This document shows positions 42,241 to 49,851 of a DNA stretch of 64,000 nt, in pieces. Source of the stretch: JAGOPY01 sp964619555. GTDB lineage: Bacteria > Bacteroidota > Bacteroidia > Bacteroidales > JAGOPY01. Numbering within the stretch: position 1 is the first letter of the stretch; every line of letters begins with the position of its first letter. Position numbers and translations under genes: made by a program. The stretch is from positions 1 through 64,000 of the forward strand of contig CAZUDV010000015.1 of the NCBI GenBank assembly GCA_964619555.1, in the 5' to 3' direction. The notes under the pieces were generated by a model that saw only the letters and a program-made list of their open reading frames with translations, ran no database searches and was not told where the DNA came from.

Positions 42241-42272
42241 AAAAAAAAGGAACACCTGACCGGCATTCCTTT
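42241..42272 (-). terminator. Attenuator-like hairpin in the trpB2 leader
   Basis: On the minus strand, AAAGGAATGCCGG, a three-base loop and GGTGTTCCTTT form an imperfect stem (one two-base internal mismatch) followed by eight T. It ends 23 bases before ATG 42218. No minus-strand gene lies between it and the eCIS start, so it is unlikely to end another transcript and fits an attenuator. Confidence 0.6.
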
Positions 42273-42647
42273 TTCTGAAAATTTCACTTAAACTTCCGAT
42301 ATACCAGCTAGGGTCCACTGAATTTGTTCAGCCACCACCAGAGCCAGTTGTATGAAGGAAGATTATTACTCATCTGTGAATCGTCAGATGCAAAAATAGA
42401 AACGTATTCTGATCCCAATTCGTTTTTATGAAATATTTAACATATCAGGATATCTATTGTTAAAGATGTGTTAAACCTGTCTTACCAATATCACTTTATG
42501 CTTATTAAACCGTTAGGAAAGTGATTTGAATATGGCGATGCTGATTGAGAGTCATTTTGATTGACTTCGGTTGCTGCATTTGATCTCATTTACTACGTTT
42601 CTTCTCGACCAGTCAGCTATGAATATGGATCTGATAAACCGATGACC
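42273..42647. other. Divergent intergenic region upstream of the eCIS operon
   Basis: About 375 bases without a gene. Small inverted repeats are CTGAA/TTCAG (42316-42329), CATCTG/CAGATG (42372-42391) and TTAACA-N15-TGTTAA near 42437-42462, the last a possible operator. No clean TANNTTTG box is visible for the eCIS operon; several one-mismatch versions occur. The region must hold the promoters of trpB2 and of the eCIS. Confidence 0.5.
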
Positions 42648-43241
42648 ATGATTTATCCGGTATTGAAATTTCTGGCAGAGCAAATGAACAGCTACATCGA
42701 CCAGGTGAAGAATGCCGGCGATGGCATTGCCGCGCCGGTTGCAGTTTTGCAAAACATTGGCCGGCTGGAAGATGAAACCCTCAAGACAACCAATAAAATA
42801 TTCATTTCTCTGGTCAATCTGGCTGAAGAATCGACCATGAAGAACAATCCCGGCCACAGCATTTCCGGTAACGAGATCGTGCGGTACCAGAACCCTCCGG
42901 TCAATCTTAACCTGTATGTGCTCGTAACGGCGGTGATGACCAACTATGAAAACGCCCTGATCTATCTTTCCCATGCCATGACTTTTTTTCAGGGGAAAAA
43001 TGTATTTACCCGACAAAACAGCGTGACCCAGGTAGATGGGCTTCCGGATGATTTCAGGCTCATTCTTGACCTGGATTCACTGTCGTTCGAGCAGTCGAAC
43101 TACCTGTGGAGCACTCTCGGCGGGAAGCAGCATCCCTTTGCATGTTATAAAGCCCGGCTGATATCCCTGGAAAGAGAAAGCACCCGGGAAACCAGGGGTA
43201 CGATCAAACAGGTCAGGATTCAGGAGCATGACAGACCCTAA
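42648..43241 (+). CDS. eCIS cap/tail-terminator protein (DUF4255, Pvc16/Afp16-like)
   Basis: The N-terminal part (IYPVLKFLAEQMNSYIDQV, the block VAVLQNIGRLEDET and VNLAEESTMKNNPG) and the following VRYQNPPVNLNLYVLVTAVMTNYENALIYLSHAMTFFQGKNVF are the pattern of DUF4255 (Pvc16_N), the protein that ends the sheath-tube assembly in extracellular contractile injection systems. The start is taken as ATG 42648 (or 42642, two codons earlier); the TTG at 42561 would add residues foreign to the family. In Afp and Pvc clusters this gene is near the 3' end; here it leads the operon, an arrangement known in Bacteroidota eCIS. It caps the tail and sets its length. Confidence 0.9.
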   Translation: MIYPVLKFLAEQMNSYIDQVKNAGDGIAAPVAVLQNIGRLEDETLKTTNKIFISLVNLAEESTMKNNPGHSISGNEIVRYQNPPVNLNLYVLVTAVMTNYENALIYLSHAMTFFQGKNVFTRQNSVTQVDGLPDDFRLILDLDSLSFEQSNYLWSTLGGKQHPFACYKARLISLERESTRETRGTIKQVRIQEHDRP

Positions 43242-43268
43242 CCGGATAAAAAAAACAGAATATCAAAT

Positions 43269-44480
43269 ATGAACCTGACCATCAGTTACAACATATTATT
43301 CGAGGTGAAAATCCTGCATCATTATTTCCTTAACCGGGGGGAAGATGTTTATGACAGGATGGGCGAGAGTGACCGGGCTAAAATGATGCTGAATTATGAT
43401 GCCCGGGAGATATTTGAGATCAGGCCTTCACCTGAAACCAGCAGGATACTTGAATCGCACAAATGCATTTTCAAACGAACGACAACAGGATTTCTGGCCG
43501 GGATGAGGGCAGAACCGAATAATGATCATCCGCCTGTTTTCAAGCCTTTCCATTCACCTTCCGGAGATTTGACTTTTACTTTTTATCTAAATATCCACGA
43601 TCCCGGTTTCCTGAATTATACAGCGCTGCCTATGACCGGCATCCAGGGAAAAGTTTATGTCTTTCAAAATATGACTGGGATCAGACCAAGGAAATTCCCT
43701 TCACTCTGTGCAACTGCGCCTGTGTATGATGCTGCCGGAGAATATCTTCCGGGAGAGATGCTGGTCAACAATGCCGGTAATCCGACGAAACTTTTTACAG
43801 CCCGTGTGAAGACCAAGAAAACTACTTCCACTGCAAGCGATTGGCTGACGGAGCTTAAGAGCGACGGGTATCCGGTTTTCTATGCCAATACCAATGACCT
43901 TTACCCGCTGGTAAGAGGATTGGCATATTATAGGGTCAAAACCGCCGGAACAGAACCTTCGGCCACGGTCAGGACGACGGATGGGACGCTAATAACACCG
44001 GTTATCACCCTGCTTAAAGGCGATTTCAACACCATCCAGGCTGATATGCGGCGATTTCCCGAGGGATTTTACACCATGCAGGTCAGGACGGAGGATTTAT
44101 CCTATGACGACACTTTCCATTTTTTTCTCATCCAGCAAAAAGAATCCCCATTTGGGATCCTTCAGCTTTCGGTTAAAAGTGATGATCCCCTTTTCGACAT
44201 GCTGGATGCAACCGGGATTATGAATTCGCCGGTATATGAGCTGCGGTTCAGGAACAGGGCGACTCACTGGCGTTACATCGGAAAAAAATTCAACGACGGT
44301 TCGGTGACTCAGGATCCTTTTCCCTTGACACGGCATGGTTTCATTGAGAATGTCACGGTCAAGGATAAAGACGGCAACGATGCGGATGACCTTCCCAATC
44401 CATCCGTCGCTATGATCAGGACGGAAGCGATCACGGATGAAACGGAAAAGAGATATTATTCGGAAATACATATTCATTAA
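43269..44480 (+). CDS. Unknown eCIS protein, candidate cap adaptor
   Basis: I recognise no known domain in this 403-aa protein. It has no signal peptide or membrane helix. The N-terminal region (LTISYNILFEVKILHHYFL, then FEIRPSPETSRILES) is beta-strand and helix mixed, the middle has several short strands (FTFYLNIHDPGFLNYTALP) and there is a Thr/Lys-rich linker (KTKKTTSTASDW). It lies between the cap gene and the first sheath gene, 27 bases after the former and 17 before the latter, so it belongs to the particle operon. In the structure of the Algoriphagus eCIS a cap adaptor and a plug protein were described; position makes this a candidate for such a part, but sequence does not prove it. Confidence 0.6.
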   Translation: MNLTISYNILFEVKILHHYFLNRGEDVYDRMGESDRAKMMLNYDAREIFEIRPSPETSRILESHKCIFKRTTTGFLAGMRAEPNNDHPPVFKPFHSPSGDLTFTFYLNIHDPGFLNYTALPMTGIQGKVYVFQNMTGIRPRKFPSLCATAPVYDAAGEYLPGEMLVNNAGNPTKLFTARVKTKKTTSTASDWLTELKSDGYPVFYANTNDLYPLVRGLAYYRVKTAGTEPSATVRTTDGTLITPVITLLKGDFNTIQADMRRFPEGFYTMQVRTEDLSYDDTFHFFLIQQKESPFGILQLSVKSDDPLFDMLDATGIMNSPVYELRFRNRATHWRYIGKKFNDGSVTQDPFPLTRHGFIENVTVKDKDGNDADDLPNPSVAMIRTEAITDETEKRYYSEIHIH

Positions 44481-44497
44481 TTATTAAATACGAAACT

Positions 44498-46012
44498 ATG
44501 GCAACGACCTACAAAACTCCCGGAGTATACGTTGAGGAGATTTCCAAACTGCCACCGTCAGTGGCACAGGTGGAAACCGCCATCCCGGCATTCATCGGGT
44601 ACACCCAAAACGACAGTTACAACGGACTGTCGATTGTCAACAAACCGAAACGCATCAAATCCCTCAACGATTTCGAGCAGGTTTTCGGTTTGCCGCTTCA
44701 GACTCAATTTTCAAACGATGCGAATCCTGCCACGGGTATCAGGATTAAGCAGGATTCTTCGGGCAATTTCGTTCCGGACGGCGACCTGAAAGACCCGTAC
44801 ACTTTGCTGAAATTCAGGTTGCATTATGGTTTGCAGATGTATTTTGCCAATGGTGGCGGGCCCTGTTATATCATTTCCTGCGGGAAATATGCTGACGCGG
44901 ATTTTGCAGATGCCGACCAAATGTTGGCTGCCCTGGCTGCCCTGCGGAAGGAAGATGAACCGACAATGATCGTTTTTACAGATGCTCCTTCACTGCCCCG
45001 GGAAGCGTTCTATACCCTTTATACCAAAGCTCTTACCCAGGCCGCTGAACTGATGGACAGGGTGGTCATAGCCGACATTTTCCTGGATACCTCAACTGCC
45101 CAGAAACTGAAGGATTTCCATGAAGGCAGAATGGATATGTATTATGATGTGGGAGGAGGGACCACCCTGGGGGACGATTTTCGCAATGGCATAGGCAATA
45201 ATAATTTATCATACGGAGCAGCCTATTATCCATGGCTGAAAACCACACTGAACTATTATGCCGACGAAAGCCTCATTCCGGTAACAGGTGGTACCGGTGC
45301 ACTGAACCAGGTGAACTGCCTCCGGAAATACCCCGCGCCGGGCCAGGCTGATGTTGCCAATCCGGAACATTCGCTTTATCATATGAATAGCCAGCTTTAC
45401 GCGGAGATCAAGAAGAAGATGGACAATTTCAGGGTGATCCTGCCGCCGTCGGCCGCCATCGCTGGTATCTATGCCATGGTCGACAGCACCCGCGGCGTAT
45501 GGAAAGCCCCGGCAAATGTCAGTCTGAATTATGTCAGGGAACCAATGGTCAGGATCGATGACAATGACCAGCAGGATATGAATGTGACGGGCAGCGGCAA
45601 ATCCATCAATGCCATCCGGACGTTCACCGGCAAGGGGATCCTGGTCTGGGGGGCCCGGACACTGGCAGGGAACGATAACGAATGGCGGTATATCAGTGTC
45701 AGGAGATTTTACAACATGGTGGAAGAGAGTGTCAAGAAAGCCACTGAACCCTTTGTTTTCGAACCGAATGATGCCAATACATGGACGAAGGTACGGGCCA
45801 TGATCGAAAATTTCCTGATCCTGCAGTGGCGGGAAGGGGCCCTGATGGGAGCCAAGCCAGAGGAAGCTTTCTTTGTTCATGTCGGCCTGGGTGAAACGAT
45901 GACAGCCCTGGACATTCTGGAGGGAAGAATGATCGTGGAGATTGGCCTGGCCGTGGTCCGGCCCGCCGAATTCATCATCCTGCGCTTCAGCCATAAAATG
46001 GTCGTATCCTGA
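44498..46012 (+). CDS. eCIS sheath protein 1
   Basis: This is a contractile-sheath protein of the Afp2/Pvc2 type (phage tail sheath). The N terminus is YKTPGVYVEEISKLPPSVAQVETAIPAFIGYT, the standard opening of the family. The conserved core is in the last 170 residues: GVWKAPANVSLNYV, SINAIRTFTGKGILVWGARTLAGNDNEWRYI, then RRFYNMVEESVKKATEPFVFEPND, IENFLILQWREGALMGAKPEEAFFVHVG and MIVEIGLAVVRPAEFIILRFSHKM. Its length of 504 aa is close to the family. It should form the extended helical sheath that shortens to push the tube. The second sheath gene follows and is 60-70% alike at both ends. Confidence 0.97.
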   Translation: MATTYKTPGVYVEEISKLPPSVAQVETAIPAFIGYTQNDSYNGLSIVNKPKRIKSLNDFEQVFGLPLQTQFSNDANPATGIRIKQDSSGNFVPDGDLKDPYTLLKFRLHYGLQMYFANGGGPCYIISCGKYADADFADADQMLAALAALRKEDEPTMIVFTDAPSLPREAFYTLYTKALTQAAELMDRVVIADIFLDTSTAQKLKDFHEGRMDMYYDVGGGTTLGDDFRNGIGNNNLSYGAAYYPWLKTTLNYYADESLIPVTGGTGALNQVNCLRKYPAPGQADVANPEHSLYHMNSQLYAEIKKKMDNFRVILPPSAAIAGIYAMVDSTRGVWKAPANVSLNYVREPMVRIDDNDQQDMNVTGSGKSINAIRTFTGKGILVWGARTLAGNDNEWRYISVRRFYNMVEESVKKATEPFVFEPNDANTWTKVRAMIENFLILQWREGALMGAKPEEAFFVHVGLGETMTALDILEGRMIVEIGLAVVRPAEFIILRFSHKMVVS

Positions 46013-46038
46013 AATATTAATCTTAATAAATAAATATC

Positions 46039-48045
46039 ATGGCTTACAAGACTCCAGGCGTTTATATCAAGGAAGTACCACTCTTCCCGCCATCAGTCGC
46101 CCAGGTGGAAACAGCAATTCCGGCTTTTGTCGGGTATACGGAAAAAGCCCAGGATTCGGGAGGGAAGCCCCTCCTCAATCTCCCCGTCAGGATCAAATCC
46201 CTGGTGGAATTCCAGTCACTGTTTGGAAGCGGGTTCATTCCCGTCAGCTATAAGGTAGTGGCAGATGCAGCCAAAGAGAATGCCCTTCTTTCGGTTTCAC
46301 CCAATAAGCGGTTTTACCTGTATGATGCACTCAGGCAATTTTACGATAACGGAGGGGGAGACTGTTACATTGTCAGCGTAGGCTCTTACAGCGACGACAT
46401 TTCTTTCGCCGGCCTGAAAACGGGCCTGGACCTGCTCAGAAAGTATGACGAACCTACTTTGCTGGTCATTCCTGATTCTGTAGGACTGAAAGACGGGGAC
46501 GGCGATCCGGACCTGGTCAGCTTCAGTGAACTGCAAAAGATCTCACTGAAGCAATGTGCGGACCTTCAAGACCGTTTCAGCCTGTTTGACATACTTCAGG
46601 GAAATCTGGCGGAAGATTCATCCAACAAACCCATCTCCGATTTCAGGGATAAGATCGGTATTAATTTCCTTAGTTACGGAGCCGTTTATTATCCGTGGAT
46701 TGTTGCGAGTTACAATTATGACGTCAGTTTCCGGCAGATCGAATTATACGATCAATCCGACCTGGCCACCAGGATCGTCAATTTTGATCCGTATGCCCGG
46801 GATGACGCGGAAAAAGGGTTGATTTCAGTGCTTGCTGCGGCCCAGGCTGATGCCGATGCCGCCACTGACACCACGATACCGTTTATCGACAAAGCGGTGC
46901 TTCGGAGCAGGGGATCGGAATACCTGAAGGAACTCCTGGCGGGGTTTGAGTCGAAACTTTCGGCTAATTCAGCGGTTATCACCAATATCACCAACTATCT
47001 CAATCTGCTTGCCGGGATAGCCGGTTGTTTTAAGAAGGCAGAAACGCAGTCGCCGGATGGCTCAGGATTTCGTAAAGACATCGAAGCATTGAGGGCTGAC
47101 AGCGAACTGACATCAGCCCTTGAGTTCCTGGTGTCCATCGAAAAGAATCCCAAAACGATCGATAATACGCAGGCGGCCAGGGATGCGGCTGCCCTGGAGC
47201 TTCTTTATAAACCATTGGAAACGGCCTGGTTTGGTAATAAAACCTATGCTGCCATTGCCGCCGATACTACCGATTTTGCCAAGAGCAACACGGGTTGCCT
47301 GGCCATCATTTCCGCTTTGAATGACAGTGTCACGAAGCTACTCAACGGGTACCAGAGGCTTCTGGATTCCGGCTTGTTTTACGAAAAACAGGCTGAAAAG
47401 GCCGTTTTTGCCAGTCATTTTTTCTTTCACGGCGTGAAGGATAAGATCCTGGAACATATGCGCACACTGCCCCCGTCAGGGGCTGTGACCGGAGTTTATG
47501 CAATGGTCGACAGAACCCGGGGCGTTTGGAAAGCACCGGCCAACGTAAGTCTGAATTCCGTGATAGGCCCGGCTATTAAGATTGACAGCAATGACCAGGA
47601 AAACCTGAATGTCCATCCCACGGGCAAGTCTGTCAATGCCATCCGGGCATTCACCGGCAAGGGGACGCTGGTTTGGGGATCCAGGACACTGGCCGGGAAT
47701 GACAATGAATGGCGTTACGTGCCGGTCCGCCGCTTTTTCGTCATGGTGGAGGAGAGCACGAAAAAGGCATCCGAACCCTTTGTTTTCGAGCCCAATGACG
47801 CCAATACCTGGGTAAAAGTCCGTGCCATGATAGAGAATTTCCTTATCCTTCAATGGCGGGCGGGCGCTTTGCAGGGTGCCAAACCGGAAGAAGCTTTCTT
47901 TGTGAAGGTCGGGCTGAATGAAACCATGACCGAACTGGATATACTGGAAGGTCGTATGATCGTGGAAATTGGAATGGCGGTTGTGCGCCCGGCCGAGTTC
48001 ATCATCCTGCGTTTCAGCCATAAAATGCTGACCAGCAATAGTTAA
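46039..48045 (+). CDS. eCIS sheath protein 2 with a large internal insertion
   Basis: Both ends match the first sheath gene (YKTPGVYIKEVPLFPPSVAQVETAIPAF at the start; IENFLILQWRAGALQGAKPEEAFF and EFIILRFSHKM at the end). The 668 residues exceed sheath 1 by 164. The extra mass is a helical insertion between about residues 225 and 475 (LISVLAAAQADADAATDTTI, then SNSAVITNITNYLNLLAGIAGCF, FRKDIEALRADSELTSALEFLV and AAALELLYKPLETAW). Such insertions sit on the outer face of sheath proteins, so this subunit may add a decorated ring, for instance near the baseplate. Two or more sheath genes are usual in Afp/Pvc-type systems; the insertion is larger than normal. Confidence 0.95.
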   Translation: MAYKTPGVYIKEVPLFPPSVAQVETAIPAFVGYTEKAQDSGGKPLLNLPVRIKSLVEFQSLFGSGFIPVSYKVVADAAKENALLSVSPNKRFYLYDALRQFYDNGGGDCYIVSVGSYSDDISFAGLKTGLDLLRKYDEPTLLVIPDSVGLKDGDGDPDLVSFSELQKISLKQCADLQDRFSLFDILQGNLAEDSSNKPISDFRDKIGINFLSYGAVYYPWIVASYNYDVSFRQIELYDQSDLATRIVNFDPYARDDAEKGLISVLAAAQADADAATDTTIPFIDKAVLRSRGSEYLKELLAGFESKLSANSAVITNITNYLNLLAGIAGCFKKAETQSPDGSGFRKDIEALRADSELTSALEFLVSIEKNPKTIDNTQAARDAAALELLYKPLETAWFGNKTYAAIAADTTDFAKSNTGCLAIISALNDSVTKLLNGYQRLLDSGLFYEKQAEKAVFASHFFFHGVKDKILEHMRTLPPSGAVTGVYAMVDRTRGVWKAPANVSLNSVIGPAIKIDSNDQENLNVHPTGKSVNAIRAFTGKGTLVWGSRTLAGNDNEWRYVPVRRFFVMVEESTKKASEPFVFEPNDANTWVKVRAMIENFLILQWRAGALQGAKPEEAFFVKVGLNETMTELDILEGRMIVEIGMAVVRPAEFIILRFSHKMLTSNS

Positions 48046-48100
48046 CATACTATTTCACTAAAAATATTATCAGATAATTAATCTCTAAAAAATAAAAGTT

Positions 48101-48532
48101 ATGGCAAATTACCCATTACCGAAGTTTCATTTCCAGGTCCAGTGGGGCGGTTCGCGGATCGGTTTTTCCGAAGTGACCGGCCTGACCATTGAGAATGAAG
48201 TGATTGAATACCGCGAAGGGAGCAGCCCCGAATACAATAAAATCAAAATGCCGGGATTGCATAAGTTCGGGAACATCACCCTTAAAAGAGGCATCTTCGC
48301 CAACGACAATGAGTATTTCGACTGGCTGAACACCGTGAAGCTGAATACCATCGAACGAAGGGATATCCTCATCAGCCTTCTGAATGAGAATCACGAACCG
48401 GTGGTATCCTTCAAGGTCAAGCAGGCATGGCCGGTAAAGATACAGGCCCCGGACCTGAAAAGCGACGGGAACGAAGTGGCCATTGAAAGCATTGAACTGG
48501 CTCATGAAGGTTTGGTCATCCAAAATGAATAG
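48101..48532 (+). CDS. eCIS inner-tube protein 1 (Afp1/Afp5-like)
   Basis: This 143-aa protein is a gp19/Hcp-type tail-tube protein: NYPLPKFHFQVQWGGSRIGFSEVTGLTIENEVIEYREG is the standard opening, followed by KMPGLHKFGNITLKRGIFANDNEYFDW, and the C-terminal strand PVVSFKVKQAWPVKIQAPDLKSDGNEVAIESIELAHEGL. Hexamers stack to form the hollow tube inside the sheath. It is preceded by a 55-base A-rich gap that may hold a second promoter or RNA processing site, in line with the high copy number needed. The second tube gene follows eight bases after its stop. Confidence 0.96.
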   Translation: MANYPLPKFHFQVQWGGSRIGFSEVTGLTIENEVIEYREGSSPEYNKIKMPGLHKFGNITLKRGIFANDNEYFDWLNTVKLNTIERRDILISLLNENHEPVVSFKVKQAWPVKIQAPDLKSDGNEVAIESIELAHEGLVIQNE

Positions 48533-48540
48533 CAGATCTG

Positions 48541-48993
48541 ATGGCTGATCCAGCAAAAAATTACCCTCCGGTCGGATTTCATTTCCGGGTGGTTTTTACG
48601 GGAATTGGGAAGAGCGATATCGACAGCCGGTTTCAGTCGGTTTCCGGGTTGAATATGGAACTGGAAACCGAATCGAAGAAGGAAGGCGGGGAAAACCGGT
48701 ACGAGCATGTGCTGCCGGTCCGTGCCAAATTCCCGGTCCTTGTGCTGAAACGAGGACTGGTCAAGGATTCCGACCTGCTGACAAAATGGTGCAACGAGGC
48801 TTTTCAGTCGCTGATCATCAAACCGGTGGATCTGACCATTTCGCTGCTGAATGAAGCTCATGAACCGTTGATGACCTGGAATGTGAAGCACGCCTGGCCG
48901 AGGAAATGGAGCCACAGCGACCTGAATGCCGAACAAACGGGACTGGCGATCGAAACTTTCGAACTTCAGTACCAATATTTCACCCTTTCATAA
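48541..48993 (+). CDS. eCIS inner-tube protein 2 (initiator-type)
   Basis: The protein resembles the first tube protein in fold but is more divergent: NYPPVGFHFRVVFTGI, FQSVSGLNMELETESKKEGGENRYEHVLPVRAKFPVLVLKRGL, then FQSLIIKPVDLTISLLNEAHEPLMTWNVKHAWPRKWSHSDLNAEQTGLAIETFELQYQYFT. In Afp/Pvc systems the second tube gene encodes the ring that joins the tube to the baseplate, so I infer this role. Its 150 aa match family length. It directly precedes the DUF5908 peptide and the LysM baseplate gene. Confidence 0.94.
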   Translation: MADPAKNYPPVGFHFRVVFTGIGKSDIDSRFQSVSGLNMELETESKKEGGENRYEHVLPVRAKFPVLVLKRGLVKDSDLLTKWCNEAFQSLIIKPVDLTISLLNEAHEPLMTWNVKHAWPRKWSHSDLNAEQTGLAIETFELQYQYFTLS

Positions 48994-49002
48994 TTCAAAG
49001 TC

Positions 49003-49179
49003 ATGCCATTAGAAATCAGAGAATTGAATATCCGCGTCAGCGTCAGCCAGAACCAGCAGGAACAGGAAAGTACACCTGAACCGGCCGGTGCGGGGGGAGC
49101 AACCCCGGAAAAGGACGAGCTTATAAGCGAATGTGTGGAGCAGGTCATGGAATTGTTGAAACTTCAAAACGAACGCTGA
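49003..49179 (+). CDS. DUF5908 small eCIS protein
   Basis: This 58-aa peptide (starting MPLEIRELNIRVSVSQNQQE, ending VMELLKLQNER) is of the DUF5908 family, tiny proteins found between the tube and baseplate genes of Bacteroidota eCIS loci, in the position of afp6/pvc6. It starts with a beta-strand-like opening, a Pro/Gly/Ala-rich low-complexity middle and a C-terminal acidic helix. The start ATG and the stop TGA are in a 4-base overlap with the next gene (the TGA shares the A of the following ATG). Function is unknown; a role in baseplate assembly is inferred from position. Confidence 0.85.
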   Translation: MPLEIRELNIRVSVSQNQQEQESTPEPAGAGGATPEKDELISECVEQVMELLKLQNER

Positions 49180-49850
49180 TGGCAAATAATGTATCCAAAC
49201 TGAAGATCTTCTCTTATCCCGAAGCTGACCGGAAGACTTCCGATGACAACATGGAGGTTCTGGTCAACCCGGAAAGTTATTCCCAGAAGATCACCGTCAA
49301 GTTTTCCGAAAAGCAGGCGCCGGGAACCACAGCCAAGATGCCTAAATTCAGCAAAATGGAACCTCAGAAGCTGGATTTTGAACTGCTTTTCGACAGCACG
49401 GGTGTCATCAACGGGGTAAAGGATGAGACGAACGGGGTAGAAGCGGAACTCGCCAAATTCAAGAAACTCGTCTTGGAATACAAGGGCGATAAGCACCGGC
49501 CCCGGTTCCTGAGCATATACTGGGGGACGTTGAAATTTGACTGCTGTCTCGAGAACCTGGATATCACTTACAAGCTCTTCCGGGCCGACGGCCTGCCTCT
49601 GCGGGCGCTGGCCAAGACCAGTTTCATCGGATCGATGGATGACACCAAACGCGTGGCAAAAGAAAATGCCAGCTCTCCCGATCTTACGCATGTCAGGACA
49701 GTGATGGAAGGGGATACCCTGCCGTTGATGGCCTTTAAAATTTACGGAGATCCGAAGTATTACATTGAAGTGGCCAAAGCCAATGGCCTGGATGATTTCA
49801 GGGAACTGAAAACCGGTTCCCGCATATTTTTCCCTCCAATAGCCAGATAA
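49179..49850 (+). CDS. LysM-containing baseplate protein (Afp7/Pvc7-like)
   Basis: The start ATG at 49179 overlaps the DUF5908 stop; in-frame GTG at 49131 is rejected because it would run through the DUF5908 gene. The N-terminal two-thirds (KLKIFSYPEADRKTSDDNMEVLVNPESYS, FELLFDSTGVI, and FLSIYWGTLKFDCCLENLDITYKLFRADGLPLRALAKTSFIG) match the CIS tube/baseplate protein Afp7. The last 50 residues are a LysM domain (TVMEGDTLPLMAFKIYGDPKYYIEVAKANGLDDFRELKTGSRIFFPP). It links the tube to the spike hub. At 223 aa it has the family length. Confidence 0.95.
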   Translation: MANNVSKLKIFSYPEADRKTSDDNMEVLVNPESYSQKITVKFSEKQAPGTTAKMPKFSKMEPQKLDFELLFDSTGVINGVKDETNGVEAELAKFKKLVLEYKGDKHRPRFLSIYWGTLKFDCCLENLDITYKLFRADGLPLRALAKTSFIGSMDDTKRVAKENASSPDLTHVRTVMEGDTLPLMAFKIYGDPKYYIEVAKANGLDDFRELKTGSRIFFPPIAR

Positions 49851-49851
49851 T

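Noticed and set aside
42594..42601. TACGTTTC as the -7 box of the eCIS operon
   Set aside because: One mismatch to TANNTTTG and no -33 element at the right spacing, so no promoter is claimed.
42561..42647. TTG start extending the cap gene by 29 codons
   Set aside because: The added residues do not resemble DUF4255 openings, and ATG 42642/42648 begins at the family start.
45209..45994. Minus-strand frame of 261 codons inside the first sheath gene
   Set aside because: It is antisense to the conserved sheath core and shows only mirror-image composition.
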